NCBI GenBank assembly: GCA_007570785.1
Contig: ML660772.1
Span: forward strand, 35,138,627 to 35,202,626
DNA length: 64,000 nt
Reading direction: 5' to 3'
Source of the DNA: Antilocapra americana
Lineage: Eukaryota; Chordata; Mammalia; Artiodactyla; Antilocapridae
How positions within the stretch are numbered: position 1 is the first letter of the stretch; each line of letters opens with the position of its first letter. The notes beneath the pieces are model-generated. The model was given only the letters and a program-made list of their open reading frames with translations, was not told the origin of the DNA and searched no databases. Of this stretch, positions 12,537 to 22,402 are shown piece after piece. The position numbers were made by a program, and so were the translations under genes.

Positions 12537-12752
12537 TCTGCTGCTAAGCTGCTTCAGTGGTGTCTGACTCTTTGCAACCCTATGGGCCATTGCCCACCAG
12601 GCTCCTCTATGAGATTCTCCAGGCAAGATTGTTGGAGTGGGTTGCCATGATTTCCTTCAGTGGATCTTCCCAACCTGGGGATTGAACCCACATCTCTTAT
12701 GTCTTCTGTACTGGCAGATGGTTCTTTACCACTAGCACCACCTGGGAAGCCC
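12537..12752 (-). mobile_element. Bov-tA/BovA-type SINE
   Basis: Minus-strand ruminant SINE: tail block 'gactctttgcaaccctatgg' on the left, middle 'ttgttggagtgggttgccat', and the tRNA-derived head on the right ending in acctgggaagccc. It lies in CAV1 intron 2 and forms an inverted pair with the + strand SINE about 135 bp to its right. Confidence 0.93.
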
Positions 12753-12886
12753 CTAGAGAGAGCAGAGGTGACATTAACAGCAAGAAGAAAATTAGGAAGG
12801 CAGTTAAGAAAATGTTAAGAGAGAACTTAGTTTTTGAATTGAAGAAACAGTAAAGTTTTGAATAAAGACAATTTCAACCTGTATTG

Positions 12887-13147
12887 GACCTTGCAGGTGG
12901 TGCTAGTGGTAAAGAACCTGCCTACCAATGCAGGAGATATAAGAGATGCAGATTCAATCCCTGGGTCAGGAAGATCCCCTGGAAGAGGGCATGCTTTAAT
13001 CCTTAAAGCTCAAGATTAAGCAGCAATCCAGACAAGCTCCAGTACTCTTGCCTGGAGAATCCCAAGGACAGAAGAGCCTGGCAGGCTATGATCCATAGGG
13101 TTGCAAAGAGTCAGACTTAACTGAAGCAACTTGGCATGCATGCATGA
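12887..13147 (+). mobile_element. Bov-tA-type SINE with internal insertion
   Basis: The head 'ggtggtgctagtggtaaaga' and the B-box-like 'gattcaatccctgggtcagg' are followed by gatcccctgg. The order is then interrupted at about 12985-13037 by some 50 bp foreign to the SINE (starting atgctttaatccttaaagct) before 'ccagtactcttgcctggaga' resumes. The tail 'gcaaagagtcagacttaact' is normal. It is probably a SINE with a private insertion or rearrangement. Confidence 0.9.
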
Positions 13148-13443
13148 CTCTCTGTAGCAGGCAAACCTGAAGCTCAAAGTTCATCTTAGGCTTTCTGTCT
13201 CCCTACCTTGAAATAGCCAAGTCCTGAGGACTCTTCCTTTAACATCCCTGAAATTCATTCTTTTCTTTTCTTTTTTTATGGTAACTATTCCAGTTTTGGC
13301 CCTGCCATCTCAAACTTGGGATACTGCAAGAATCTTTCTGCCTTGAGTCTCTTTCCCCTAGCCTAGACACTGCTATCAAATTCATGTTGGTAAATGACTG
13401 AATTGGATTGTGGCTGCATTCCTCTCCTCCAACATCTTCAACA

Positions 13444-13468
13444 GACACCACCCACCCACCCACCCACC
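13444..13468 (+). repeat. (CACC)n microsatellite
   Basis: Short cacccacccacccaccc run in CAV1 intron 2. No other function is visible. Confidence 0.85.
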
Positions 13469-13762
13469 TCTGCCTCCATCACCACTGTATATAAAGTAAA
13501 ACTGAGTCTGGCCTCAACCTTTCTTTCTAGCCTGTCTGCCTGTGATGCTGACTGTATCATCCTTCCTTGTCCTGCGGCCTTGCTCACAGCGTTTTCCAGA
13601 TCACTTCTTCCTTCCTTTCCAAGTCACATCCCATTTTCCAGTCCCTGCTCAAATCCCATCACACCATGAAGAATTTCTTGAATCCTCAGAGCCCACGATG
13701 ATCTAATTTCCTGAAGATATTCTACTAGCTGAGTGTTGGAGAGCTGATAATCAGTTATGAAC

Positions 13763-13974
13763 TGCTTCCCGGGGGGGCTAGTAGTAAAGACCCTACCTGC
13801 CAGTGCAGAAGATGTAAGATGTAGGTTCAACCTCTGGGTCAGAAGGATCCCCTGGAGGAGGTCACGGCAACCTACTAATTTTCTTGCCTGGAGAAACCCA
13901 TGGACAGAGGAGCCTGGTGGGCTACAGCCCATAGGGTTGCAAAGAGTTGGACACAACTGAAGTGACTTAGCACA
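13763..13974 (+). mobile_element. Bov-tA-type SINE
   Basis: Starts gcttcccgggggggctagta and contains 'tagtaaagaccctacctgcc', 'aaggatcccctggaggaggt' and 'gttgcaaagagttggacaca'. It lies 430 bp upstream of CAV1 exon 3 in sense orientation. Confidence 0.93.
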
Positions 13975-14138
13975 TATGAACTAATTACTTCTTAACATTG
14001 TTTGTGTAGTTGTCTTGGAATGCAGGTAACTTAGGTTATGTTATTTACATTTTACTGAATGTCTAGTATACTTATCCATGTTGCTGGGCTTTACTTGAAG
14101 GCAAGAATTTTATCATATCCCTTTAGTTTTCCCTAGAG

Positions 14139-14292
14139 CAGCAGTTCTCAACCTTCCACATAGCAAACAAACACCCAGAGAACATGTTAGAAATCCACCT
14201 TGACACTACCCCTAGAGGTTTGGGTGGAGCCCAAATCTGCATTTCCCACAAATTCCAAGTGAGGCTGATGCTGCTGGGTGCCTTTAAGCATT
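14139..14292 (+). repeat. MER5A-like hAT-Charlie MITE
   Basis: Matches the MER5A order: 'gcagttctcaacc' start, 'catgttagaaatcc', 'gtggagcccaaatctgcatt' and 'caagtgaggctgatgctgct'. It is diverged and ends about 110 bp before CAV1 exon 3. Confidence 0.75.
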
Positions 14293-14347
14293 TTACACAG
14301 AACCTGTACATAAAAGCTAATATATATTTATGCATACTCAGAAATGG

Positions 14348-14402
14348 GTTTTTTCTTTTTTCTTCTATTTCAAGCTCATGTTCTGTCACTTCTTCTTTTC
14401 AG
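14348..14402 (+). promoter_or_regulatory. CAV1: CAV1 intron 2 splice acceptor and polypyrimidine tract
   Basis: A long T/C-rich tract (ttttttcttttttcttctat, then cttcttcttttcag) ends in AG at 14401-14402, immediately before the ATT codon of Ile66. Phase 0 agrees with the known CAV1 exon 2/exon 3 junction. A branch-point-like adenosine probably lies in the ctcatg or tgtcact stretch at 14376-14390, but I cannot fix it. Confidence 0.93.
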
Positions 14403-14744
14403 ATTGATTTTGAAGATGTGATTGCAGAACCAGAAGGAACACACAGTTTTGATGGCATCTGGAAGGCCAGCTTCACCACCTTCACTGTGACGAAGTACTG
14501 GTTTTACCGTTTGCTGTCTGCCCTCTTTGGCATCCCAATGGCACTCATCTGGGGCATTTACTTTGCCATTCTCTCTTTCCTGCACATCTGGGCAGTTGTA
14601 CCGTGCATTAAGAGTTTCCTGATTGAGATTCAGTGCATCAGCCGTGTCTATTCCATCTACGTCCACACCTTCTGTGACCCGCTATTTGAGGCTATTGGCA
14701 AAATATTCAGCAATATCCGTATCAACATGCAGAAAGAAATATAA
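14403..14744 (+). CDS. CAV1: Caveolin-1, terminal coding exon (residues 66-178)
   Basis: This exon encodes the C-terminal 113 residues of caveolin-1, the membrane scaffold of caveolae that oligomerises in Golgi and plasma membrane and binds cholesterol and signalling proteins. It begins at Ile66 with the caveolin signature FEDVIAEP (residues 68-75). The scaffolding domain (82-101, bases 14451-14510) contains [13 protein letters not shown]. The intramembrane hairpin follows (about 102-134, [15 protein letters not shown] through HIWAVVPC), with Pro110 at its turn. The palmitoylated cysteines 133, 143 and 156 are all present. The exon ends QKEI-TAA at 14742-14744. Length and phase match the family (178 residues; exons 1-2 encode 1-65 and lie outside the window). 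Relative to human as I recall it, the C-terminus carries a few conservative changes (Phe before Cys156; Ile and Met near the end). No frameshift or missing key residue is seen. Confidence 0.98.
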   Translation: MDFEDVIAEPEGTHSFDGIWKASFTTFTVTKYWFYRLLSALFGIPMALIWGIYFAILSFLHIWAVVPCIKSFLIEIQCISRVYSIYVHTFCDPLFEAIGKIFSNIRINMQKEI

Positions 14745-16286
14745 ATGACGTTTCAAGGATAGAAATATATATGATTCTTCTTTTCCTTTTAATTTTCTCA
14801 GTGCCAATTTCAAGTTGCTAGTACAGCAACAACATATGAATGAATTTCCTGGTTCAGAACAAAGATATCACTCTCTCAGTTTTCAAAACTGTTATTTTTC
14901 TCTTCTGAGCTATTTCATTTATGTTGGGGGTTGTCTGAACTTTTAAAACCCATTTAAAATATTTTTGTTTCATTTGGATCATTGTTCTATTGGCTGAGAT
15001 ATGAACCGATTGTTGAAAGATAACTTGAGAGAAATACGAAGAACTGAGGAGGAAAAAAAGAACTGACAACCTCAACTGCCTGTTCTAAAATGTCGATCAT
15101 TTTATGGTAAGGGAAGTATTCAAGTATTCCAGGCTACTGTCACTGAGTGTACAGATATGTGGGCAGTTTTAAGCAAACTCTTCCTTCTTAAGTGTTTAGT
15201 GAATTGCTGCCATTCACTGTAATGATTCAATGGGATCTAGTGATTTTCATCAAGTTAGAAAACATAATCTGCACATGATCTATTGCCTTAATTTCTTGAA
15301 ATTTTAACCTGTGATAGATACTTCTATGCCTGGATATTTGTTATATAGGTGATGACACCTAAGTGCTTTCCTGTTCTTCAGGTTTTCCTTTTAAAATAGG
15401 GTCCACCTCATCAACTTTCATTAGGTCAGCAGCCTTCCTGAAGACCAAAATTAGAAAAATCCATTACCTAGTTCTTCACACTTATTTCTGACTCTAAGAT
15501 ATGGGATCAGATGAAGTTCATGTCTGTACTTGATCACACAACATCTTTATCCATATTGAGTATGGTCTACATCAGCCCCATTAAATGAATTAAGGTGAAT
15601 AAATGGGGCCAAGCCCTCTGGGCTGGCAGAAGTGGAAGCCAACTTTCCCTGCCTCTCACTAGCTGAATGAGGTCAGCATGTCTATTCAGCTTCGTTTATT
15701 TTCAAGAATAATCACGCTTTCCTGACTCCAAACTAATCCATCACCGGGGTGGTTTAGTGGCTGAACATTGTGTTCCCTTTTCAGCTGATCAGTGGGCCTC
15801 CGGGGAAGGGCTCATAAAACGGAGGCCATTGTGTGAGACTGTCAGAGTTGTTGCAAATGTGACCCCTTCAAATTAAAGCACTTGCAACTGTCTGTTATGC
15901 TGTGACACGCGGCCCCTCCCCCTGCCACGAGCTTTGGACTTAAGCCAAGCATCACTTTACTCAGAGAGAAGATGGGGGAGGAGGCAGTAATAAAAGATGG
16001 AGGTAATTTTGCTGGAATAAATTCAAATTCTTCTGAATTCAAACTGAGGAATTTTACCTGTAAACCTGAGTCATACAGAAAGCTGCCTGGTACATCCAAA
16101 AGCTTTTTATTCCTCCTGCTCATAGTAAGATTCTTCCCTGGGGGACTTTATTTTTAACCTTCAGTTATGCTTTTATTTCCATACACCTGTTGGAATTCTG
16201 CTTGGTTTCTTTTTTTGCCTCTTCCAGTTTTCCTGGCACTTTAATCGCCAACCTGTTACCTATTTAGGTTTTCTGCATTAAAACAG

Positions 16287-16293
16287 ACACTGG
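16287..16293 (+). promoter_or_regulatory. Candidate miR-199a-5p seed site in CAV1 3' UTR
   Basis: ACACTGG is the 7-mer complement of the miR-199a-5p seed. CAV1 is a published target of this microRNA in lung fibroblasts. That this is the same site is inferred from the heptamer alone, and a single 7-mer can occur by chance. Confidence 0.45.
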
Positions 16294-16584
16294 CATGGAC
16301 ATGGTTTTACTTTTAAACTGTGTACATAACTGAAAATGTACTATACTGAATAATTTTTAAGTGCAAGGATATTTTTTATCTTTATATGAGGAAAATCACT
16401 TGGGAAATTGTTTTGTGATTCAATCTGTAAACTGTGTATCCCAAGACATGTCTGTTCTATATAGATGCTTAGTCCCTTGTGCAAATCAAGTGCTGGTCCA
16501 AAAGACTGCTGAAATTTTTATATGCTTACTGATATTTTACACTTTTTTTTATCCTGCATGTCTTGTAATGTTATAAGTCTACAC

Positions 16585-16590
16585 AATAAA
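16585..16590 (+). terminator. CAV1: CAV1 polyadenylation signal AATAAA
   Basis: A canonical AATAAA is preceded by a TGTAA element (about 16565) and followed by T-rich sequence (16612-16630) and a GT-rich stretch (16657-16690). Cleavage is expected about 15-25 nt downstream, near 16605-16615. Confidence 0.88.
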
Positions 16591-16656
16591 AATGTTTAAC
16601 AGTTAAACAGTCAGGTTTATTATTTTTCCTCAAAACAGGCCTGCATGTGTTGATTT

Positions 16657-16690
16657 CTGTAGTGTGGTGTGTGTGTATGTGTGTGTAAAG
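16657..16690 (+). repeat. (TG)n-rich microsatellite
   Basis: Runs of gtgtgtgtatgtgtgtgt just past the CAV1 poly(A) site. It may double as a GU-rich downstream element, though it is somewhat far from the hexamer. Confidence 0.75.
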
Positions 16691-17058
16691 TGCATGTACA
16701 TAGAGTCTGTACATATTTGTAGTATGTTTTGGTGGGGGGCGTCTTCCACTTTTCAACTATTAAAAAATCATTTAGTTTGGATCTTTCTTCTAAGGTCATC
16801 ACCATTCATGAGTTACTTCAGATAAAAGTTATAATTAATAAATATTTATTTAGCAGTTTAGTCAATATTTTGTTACATGTCACCTAATTTGAGCCACTAA
16901 CAACTTTATGTGATTGATAACTTTCTCCATTGGTATTTGACACATTCAGGGAGGCAGTTATGCTTTGACCCTTTGCCATTTCTTAACTGAAATTTTTTAA
17001 GATGTACATTTCAGACATAATTTATTTTGGCTTGGCTAAGTTTACATTAAGATATTCT

Positions 17059-17583
17059 GTATTAGTCAGGGTTCTCCAGAGAAGCCAATAGGATATATAT
17101 ATATATGATATATACCCATGTGAATATAGAAGGAAAGTACAGAGAGAGAGAGGAATAAGAAATTGGTCCACACAAGTTAAGGAGGCTAAAAAGTCTCAAA
17201 GGCTGCAGGTGAGTCAACAAGCTACAGAAAAACTAATGGGATAGTTCTAGTTCAAAAGCCGGGGGGGGGGGGGGTGAAACCCAAGAAAAGCCTATGTTTC
17301 AGTTTGAGTTCAAAGGCAGGACAAATCCAGTGTTCCGGTTCAAAGGAAGTCAGGCAGGAGCAATTTAGTCCTTCTCAGAAAAAGATCAGCTTTTTGGTTC
17401 TGTTCTGTCCTTCAACTGATTGGCTGAGGCCCACCCATGTTAGAGGGGGCAATCTGCTTTACTCAGTCTACCAATTTAAATGTTAATCCCATCCAAGAAT
17501 ATCCTCATGAAGACACTCAGAATAAAGTCTGACCAAATATCTGGACACTCCAGTCAATTTTCCATATAAAATTAACCATTACA
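17059..17583 (-). repeat. Ancient LTR-like repeat (same family as 50138-50483)
   Basis: Left end tgtattagtcagggttctcc and right end ...ttaaccattaca. The minus strand would start TGTAATGGTTAAT and end CTAATACA, an LTR-like layout. The copy at 50138-50483 is in the opposite orientation. It contains a (AT)n tract at 17097-17115 and a run of about 15 G at 17262-17275. The named family is not assigned. Confidence 0.6.
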
Positions 17584-17825
17584 ACTTCCAAGTAAAATTT
17601 TGCAAAGGAAACTTCCAATTTCTTCGCCCTGAAACTCCTTTCATGTGGTTTACAGAGTCCCTCTTGTTTGGCTCTCAAGCATGCACTGAGGCTGATTATT
17701 TAGTAATGCAGCTTGGTATTTGTGTTTATCCAGCAAATCCATTTCTAGTATGTGGTGTGAAGACCTGCTTTTGACCATGGCAGCATGTCATGTCTTAGCC
17801 AAAGTTATGCCACCAATTCAAGCAG

Positions 17826-19020
17826 ATTCAATGATTTTAAAGAAAAGTTTTTGCACAATGAAGGAACCATCGACAAAATAAAAAGACAGCCAACTGAAGG
17901 GAAGAAAATATCTGCAAATGATATGACCGATAAGTTAATATTCAAAATATACAACTCAACATCAAAAGATAAACAACTCAATTGAAAAATACATAGAAGA
18001 TTTGAATGTTTTTCCAAAGAGGAAATGCAGATGGCCAACAGACATATGAAGATGCTTGACATCACTAATCATTAGAGAAATGTGAATCAAAACCATAATG
18101 AGATATCATCTATCTGTCAGAATGGCTATTATCAAAATGCACACAAATAACAAATGTTGGAGAAGATATGGAGAAAAGGGAACCCACCTTCACTGTTGGT
18201 GGGAAAATTGGTGAAACCACTGTGGAAAATAGTATGGAGGTTTCACAAAAAATTAAAAAGAGAACTACCATATGATCCAGCAATTCCACTATTGGGTAAG
18301 CATCCAAGAAAAACAAAAACACTAACTTGGAAAGATATACACATCCCAATGTTCATAGCAACATTATTTACAATTGCTGAGATGTGGAAGCAACCTAAAT
18401 GTACATCAACAGAAAATACATACAATGAGATATTACTCAGTCATATTGATATGTACACTTTGTTATATTTAAAACAGGTAGCCAACAATTTGAATTATGC
18501 TCAATATTCTTTAAAAATCTAAATAGGAAAAGGATTTGAAAAAGAACAGATACTGGTATATATATAACTGGGTTTCCTTGGTGGCTCAGACAGTAAAGAC
18601 TCTGTCTGGCATGCAAAAGACCAAAGTTTGACCCCTGGGTTGGGAAGATCACTTGGAGAAGGGAATGGCTACCTACTCCAGTATTCCTGCCTGGAGATTT
18701 CTATGGACAGGAGAGCCTGGCTGGCTACAGTCCACAGGGTCTCAAAGAGTTGTACATGACTGAGTGACTAACACACACACACGTATATAACTGAATCACT
18801 TTGCTGTACACTTGAAACTAACAAAACATTGTTAATCAACTATACTTCCATATAAAATAAAATTTATTTAAATAAATTAATTTACTGCTGTGTCTAAAAA
18901 AAAAGAATGAAATAATCCCATTTGCAGCAACATGGGTGGACCTAGAGAATATCATACCAAGCGAGCCAAGTCAGACAGAGAAAGACAAATATCATATGAT
19001 ATCACCTATATATCATAAAC
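17826..19020 (+). mobile_element. Older L1 LINE 3' portion, interrupted by a SINE
   Basis: The + strand carries decayed L1 ORF2 C-terminal sequence: 'cagaatggctattatcaaaa', 'catatgatccagcaattcca' and 'acaattgctgagatgtggaa' around 18118-18395. After the nested SINE, 3' UTR-like 'tcactttgctgtacacttga' follows at about 18800, then a further L1 piece at 18904-19012. It is more diverged than the L1 copies at 6.9 and 21.7 kb, so it belongs to an older lineage. Confidence 0.85.
18571..18783 (+). mobile_element. Bov-tA-type SINE nested in L1
   Basis: Head 'gggtttccttggtggctcag' and middle 'ccagtattcctgcctggaga', ending in (ac)n. It is flanked by a 10-bp target-site duplication, tatataactg, at 18561-18570 and 18784-18793, so it inserted into the older L1 tail. 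Confidence 0.94.
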
Positions 19021-19289
19021 AATTTTTTCTTTAGGATGGTTTCCCTTTTATCATTAATTCATTGGATTCTGTCAACTCCATCTTCACTATTATCTTGCTT
19101 TTGAACTCTTGCTTCGTTTTCACTGTCTCTACCTCAGTGTAAGCAACCATTATTTAAATCCTGAGCTATCCTAGCTAGTTCTTCTGTTTTTACTCTTGCC
19201 CCCTAATCTAACTCATTTGGTCATTTTGCAATATAGAAATACAAGCTGTCATACACATATACATACACACAGCTTAAAAATCTCGAATA

Positions 19290-19745
19290 GCTTACTGTGT
19301 TCAGTATAAAATCTAAGACCCTCAAAGTCTTACATGACCCAGACCCTAATTATATCTTCCATCTTAGCTCATACCACCTCCTCCTCTTACGATCTGTGCT
19401 CTAGATACACTGATCTTCCATTCCCAAGGGCATGTGAAGTCCAATCTGGTCACAGGACTTTGCACAGCTGTTCACTCTGACCGGAATGCTCTTACACCTT
19501 CCTCTCTGCTTTGCTACCTGCTCATCCTTTAAGTCTCAGCCTCAATATATCTGAAGCAAGTCCTCCCGTGTTAGTCACTATCTTAGCCTCTTGCCTATTT
19601 TATTCACTGCATGTGCCATATTAAGAAATTATTTTGTCTGTTTATAATATTTTGTCTTCATCTTCCTTAGGATATAAACTCCATGAAGCAGAGATTTTAT
19701 CATAATAGATATTCAATTAGTATTTGTTAAATGACTGGATTGATG
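19290..19745. repeat. L2 LINE 3' fragment
   Basis: Typical L2 phrases occur in order: 'cttacatgacccagacccta', 'ctctgaccggaatgctctta', 'ctcatcctttaagtctcagc' and 'ggatataaactccatgaagc'. Ancient and diverged; it may extend left to about 19050. Confidence 0.75.
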
Positions 19746-20303
19746 GATGGAAGGATAGAAAGGGTGGTCAGACCATCTTGGAGACTATGAAGGCTTGAAG
19801 TGCCAAGTTTCTCCTTTACCACTAATAGTGTCTTAAAGATGGCCTTCTAATCCATTCTGAAGTAAATTACAACATTATCAAAACATACTTGCCATTTGTT
19901 TTTATTTCCCAACTTCATTTTTTTTTCTCCATGATTTTCCTCCATTGAAACTTTCTCTATTGTACCCATTTGAACACTTTGATATGTCAAAGCATGAGTT
20001 TCCCAAATGAAAATTCTAATGAGGACTACCATGGATATTTGATATACATTTTTTTCTTACTTGAATAATGGAAAACACATGTTGATACAGTTATTAAGAA
20101 AAAAGATGATTTGCCAGCAGCTGTTGACTTCATTAATTCCACTATGTGATGAGTCACTCAAACTTCTACAGAGCTAGAAAGTTACATGCAAGAAAGAGGA
20201 TTTCATATTGTGATCAGAGGGGAGTGGGAAGACTTAGACATGGGGAAAGTGAACAAAATCAACAAAAATGAAGGATTTGATTCTATAGAAAATCTAGTAA
20301 TTA

Positions 20304-20403
20304 GGAGACATATATATACCTATGACTGATTGATGATATTTGGCAGAAAACAGCAAAATTCTGTAAAGCAATTATCCTTCAATTAAAAAAATAAATTAAA
20401 AAA
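20304..20403 (+). mobile_element. Severely truncated ruminant L1 3' end (~100 bp)
   Basis: Contains tgactgattgatgatatttg and aaagcaattatccttcaatt followed by an A-rich tail, the 3' terminus of the L1 subfamily seen on the minus strand at 26534-28387. Flanks are similar (gaaaatctagtaatta at 20288-20303 and gaaaattaagtaattt at 20404-20419), consistent with a worn 15-16 bp target-site duplication. Confidence 0.75.
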
Positions 20404-20892
20404 AGAAAATTAAGTAATTTATATGTCAAAGGGAAAAAACTATAATCTGTCCATTGCTTTAACAGAACAACTGAAAACATGTGGAAACTAGCATAAAGGG
20501 TAGGGAAAGTACTTACAGCAGGAAGAAGGCGGTCATTTAAAAAGGCAACAGCTGCCAGTCTGAGCCACTCTATGAATGGGTAGCAAAGAAATCTAATCCT
20601 CTGCTTCATTTGTATTATTATCATGCCAAATATTAACAAATTAATAACTGTCCCAGGTATCAGTCAAAGTTCTTCTTGAGAGGATATTTCTTAAACTCTT
20701 TATCACATTACACAACCTCTTGGAAAAGGTAAGATTTAGTTACCTGTCAACTCTAAAACAAATTTCTATCAACTACATAACACAAGTAAGCACTCTGTGA
20801 AATGCACAGCACAATATTCACACTGATGGATATAACTTGGCTTGAGACTGACTTTGCATTTTCACTGTGATTTTGTCCTTTTGCTCATTGCC

Positions 20893-21215
20893 TTTCCTTT
20901 ATTGAGCATATACCACATATGTTGGAGAAAGAAATGGCAACCCACTTCAGTATTTTTGTCTGGAAAACTCCATGGACAGAGGAGCCTGGTGGGCTACAGT
21001 TCATGGGGGTCACAAAGAGTTGGACATCACTGAGTGTCTAAACCACCACCACACACAGAGCAGTATGCTAAGCATTTTACAAATATTCCTAACAACATCC
21101 CTATGGCTTATGTGACCTTCTTTAGGTTAAGTGGCTCCCACTGCTCTGTTTCTGAGATCAGAAAACAGAAGCTCAGATGGATTAAATACTTAAGTGCTCA
21201 AGGTTACCCAAACAC
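20893..21215 (-). repeat. MIR-type SINE split by a Bov SINE
   Basis: 'tttattgagcatataccaca' stands to the left of the SINE and 'gtatgctaagcattttacaa' to its right; together they read as one continuous MIR 3' region. A further MIR-like match 'cagaagctcagatgg' lies near 21165. Confidence 0.65.
20922..21058 (+). mobile_element. Truncated Bov-tA-type SINE (5' head missing)
   Basis: Starts at ttggagaaagaaatggcaac and contains 'ggacagaggagcctggtggg' and a tail running into (cca/ca)n. The tRNA-like head with the pol III promoter is missing. Confidence 0.9.
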
Positions 21216-21751
21216 TTTAACACCCATAACTGTTAATTCCAAAGCTTTTCTTTATAGAGAAACTCACTATGATCTTGGGAGAAAATGCTCAAGTGGAGCA
21301 CTATTTGGCAATATTAAAATAGCATTTTGTGTCCTTGAAGGTAAAAAAAAGAGAGTAAATGGTTAAAAGTCATGCAGATAATATACTCCATAATTCAAGT
21401 ATCTGTTCACATAGTTATACATTTTATTCCTTCAGCAGGAAGCAACTCTTTGGTGTAGTAGGGAATAGAAAACTAAGTAAGACAAAGATGGGTAGGACAA
21501 AGGCTTTTGTCTTCAAGGAAGCTCAGTGAAGCACCAAATGAAGTCAACTCTAAGATACAACTGAATTGATATTTTGTTATTTTTCTCCGAGAAAATAAGC
21601 TTTTGTAAATAAAACTTACTGACAATAAATTTTATGGTTCAATACAGTGGCCTTAAAACTGTAGAACACATTAGAAATGAAAACGGAGAGATCACAACAG
21701 AAAACACAGAAATACAAAGGATCATAAGAGACTATTATCAGCAACTATATG

Positions 21752-22151
21752 NNNNNNNNNNNNNNNNNNNNNNNNNNNNNNNNNNNNNNNNNNNNNNNNN
21801 NNNNNNNNNNNNNNNNNNNNNNNNNNNNNNNNNNNNNNNNNNNNNNNNNNNNNNNNNNNNNNNNNNNNNNNNNNNNNNNNNNNNNNNNNNNNNNNNNNNN
21901 NNNNNNNNNNNNNNNNNNNNNNNNNNNNNNNNNNNNNNNNNNNNNNNNNNNNNNNNNNNNNNNNNNNNNNNNNNNNNNNNNNNNNNNNNNNNNNNNNNNN
22001 NNNNNNNNNNNNNNNNNNNNNNNNNNNNNNNNNNNNNNNNNNNNNNNNNNNNNNNNNNNNNNNNNNNNNNNNNNNNNNNNNNNNNNNNNNNNNNNNNNNN
22101 NNNNNNNNNNNNNNNNNNNNNNNNNNNNNNNNNNNNNNNNNNNNNNNNNNN
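21752..22151. other. Assembly gap (400 N)
   Basis: Exactly 400 undetermined bases lie inside the L1. Aligning the gap edges to the L1 at 6883-11430 (edges correspond to its positions 9750 and about 8176) predicts about 1.57 kb of L1 here, so 400 is probably a placeholder or underestimate unless this copy is internally deleted. Translations through the gap are meaningless. Confidence 0.99.
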
Positions 22152-22402
22152 AAAGAATGAAACTAGAACACTTTCTAACACCATACACAAAGATAAACTC
22201 AGAATGGATCAAAGATCTAAGCATAAGACCAGAAACTATAAAACTCCTAGAGGATAACATAGGCAAAACACTCTCTGACATAAACCAAAGCGGGATCCTC
22301 CATGACCCACCTCCCAGAATATTGGAAATAAAAGCACGAATAAACAAATAGGACCTAATTAAAATTAAAAGCTTTTGCACAACAAAGGAAACTATAAGCA
22401 AG

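Larger units (their letters stand above)
1..14402 (+). other. CAV1: CAV1 intron 2 (3' part)
   Basis: Everything upstream of the splice acceptor at 14402 is inferred to be the 3' part of CAV1 intron 2, because the exon that follows begins at codon 66 and no other coding exon is visible. In mammals this intron is long (tens of kb), so the absence of exons 1 and 2 is expected. Recognisable content is given in separate entries: BovB, LTR-type repeat, MIRs, a duplicated block around an L1, SINEs and a MER5A-like element. The stretches 1-688, 1607-1895, 2468-4740, 5526-6412, 11903-12536 and 13148-13762 are A/T-rich sequence in which I see no gene or clear repeat. Confidence 0.85.
14745..16610 (+). 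other. CAV1: CAV1 3' untranslated region
   Basis: About 1.87 kb follows the stop codon before a strong polyadenylation signal, comparable with the long 3' UTR of other mammalian CAV1 transcripts. It contains no ruminant SINE or LINE, in contrast to the flanking DNA, which is consistent with constraint. The open frames within it (for example on the minus strand at 14854-15075 and 15842-16123) are chance. Earlier AATAAA hexamers at about 15598 and 16016 could serve as minor alternative poly(A) signals, but nothing in the sequence proves use. Confidence 0.88.

Noticed and set aside
14184..14402. Upstream extension of the CAV1 frame to an ATG at 14184
   Set aside because: The frame happens to stay open through a MER5A-like repeat and the polypyrimidine tract; the splice acceptor at 14401-14402 and the known phase at Ile66 show this is intron.
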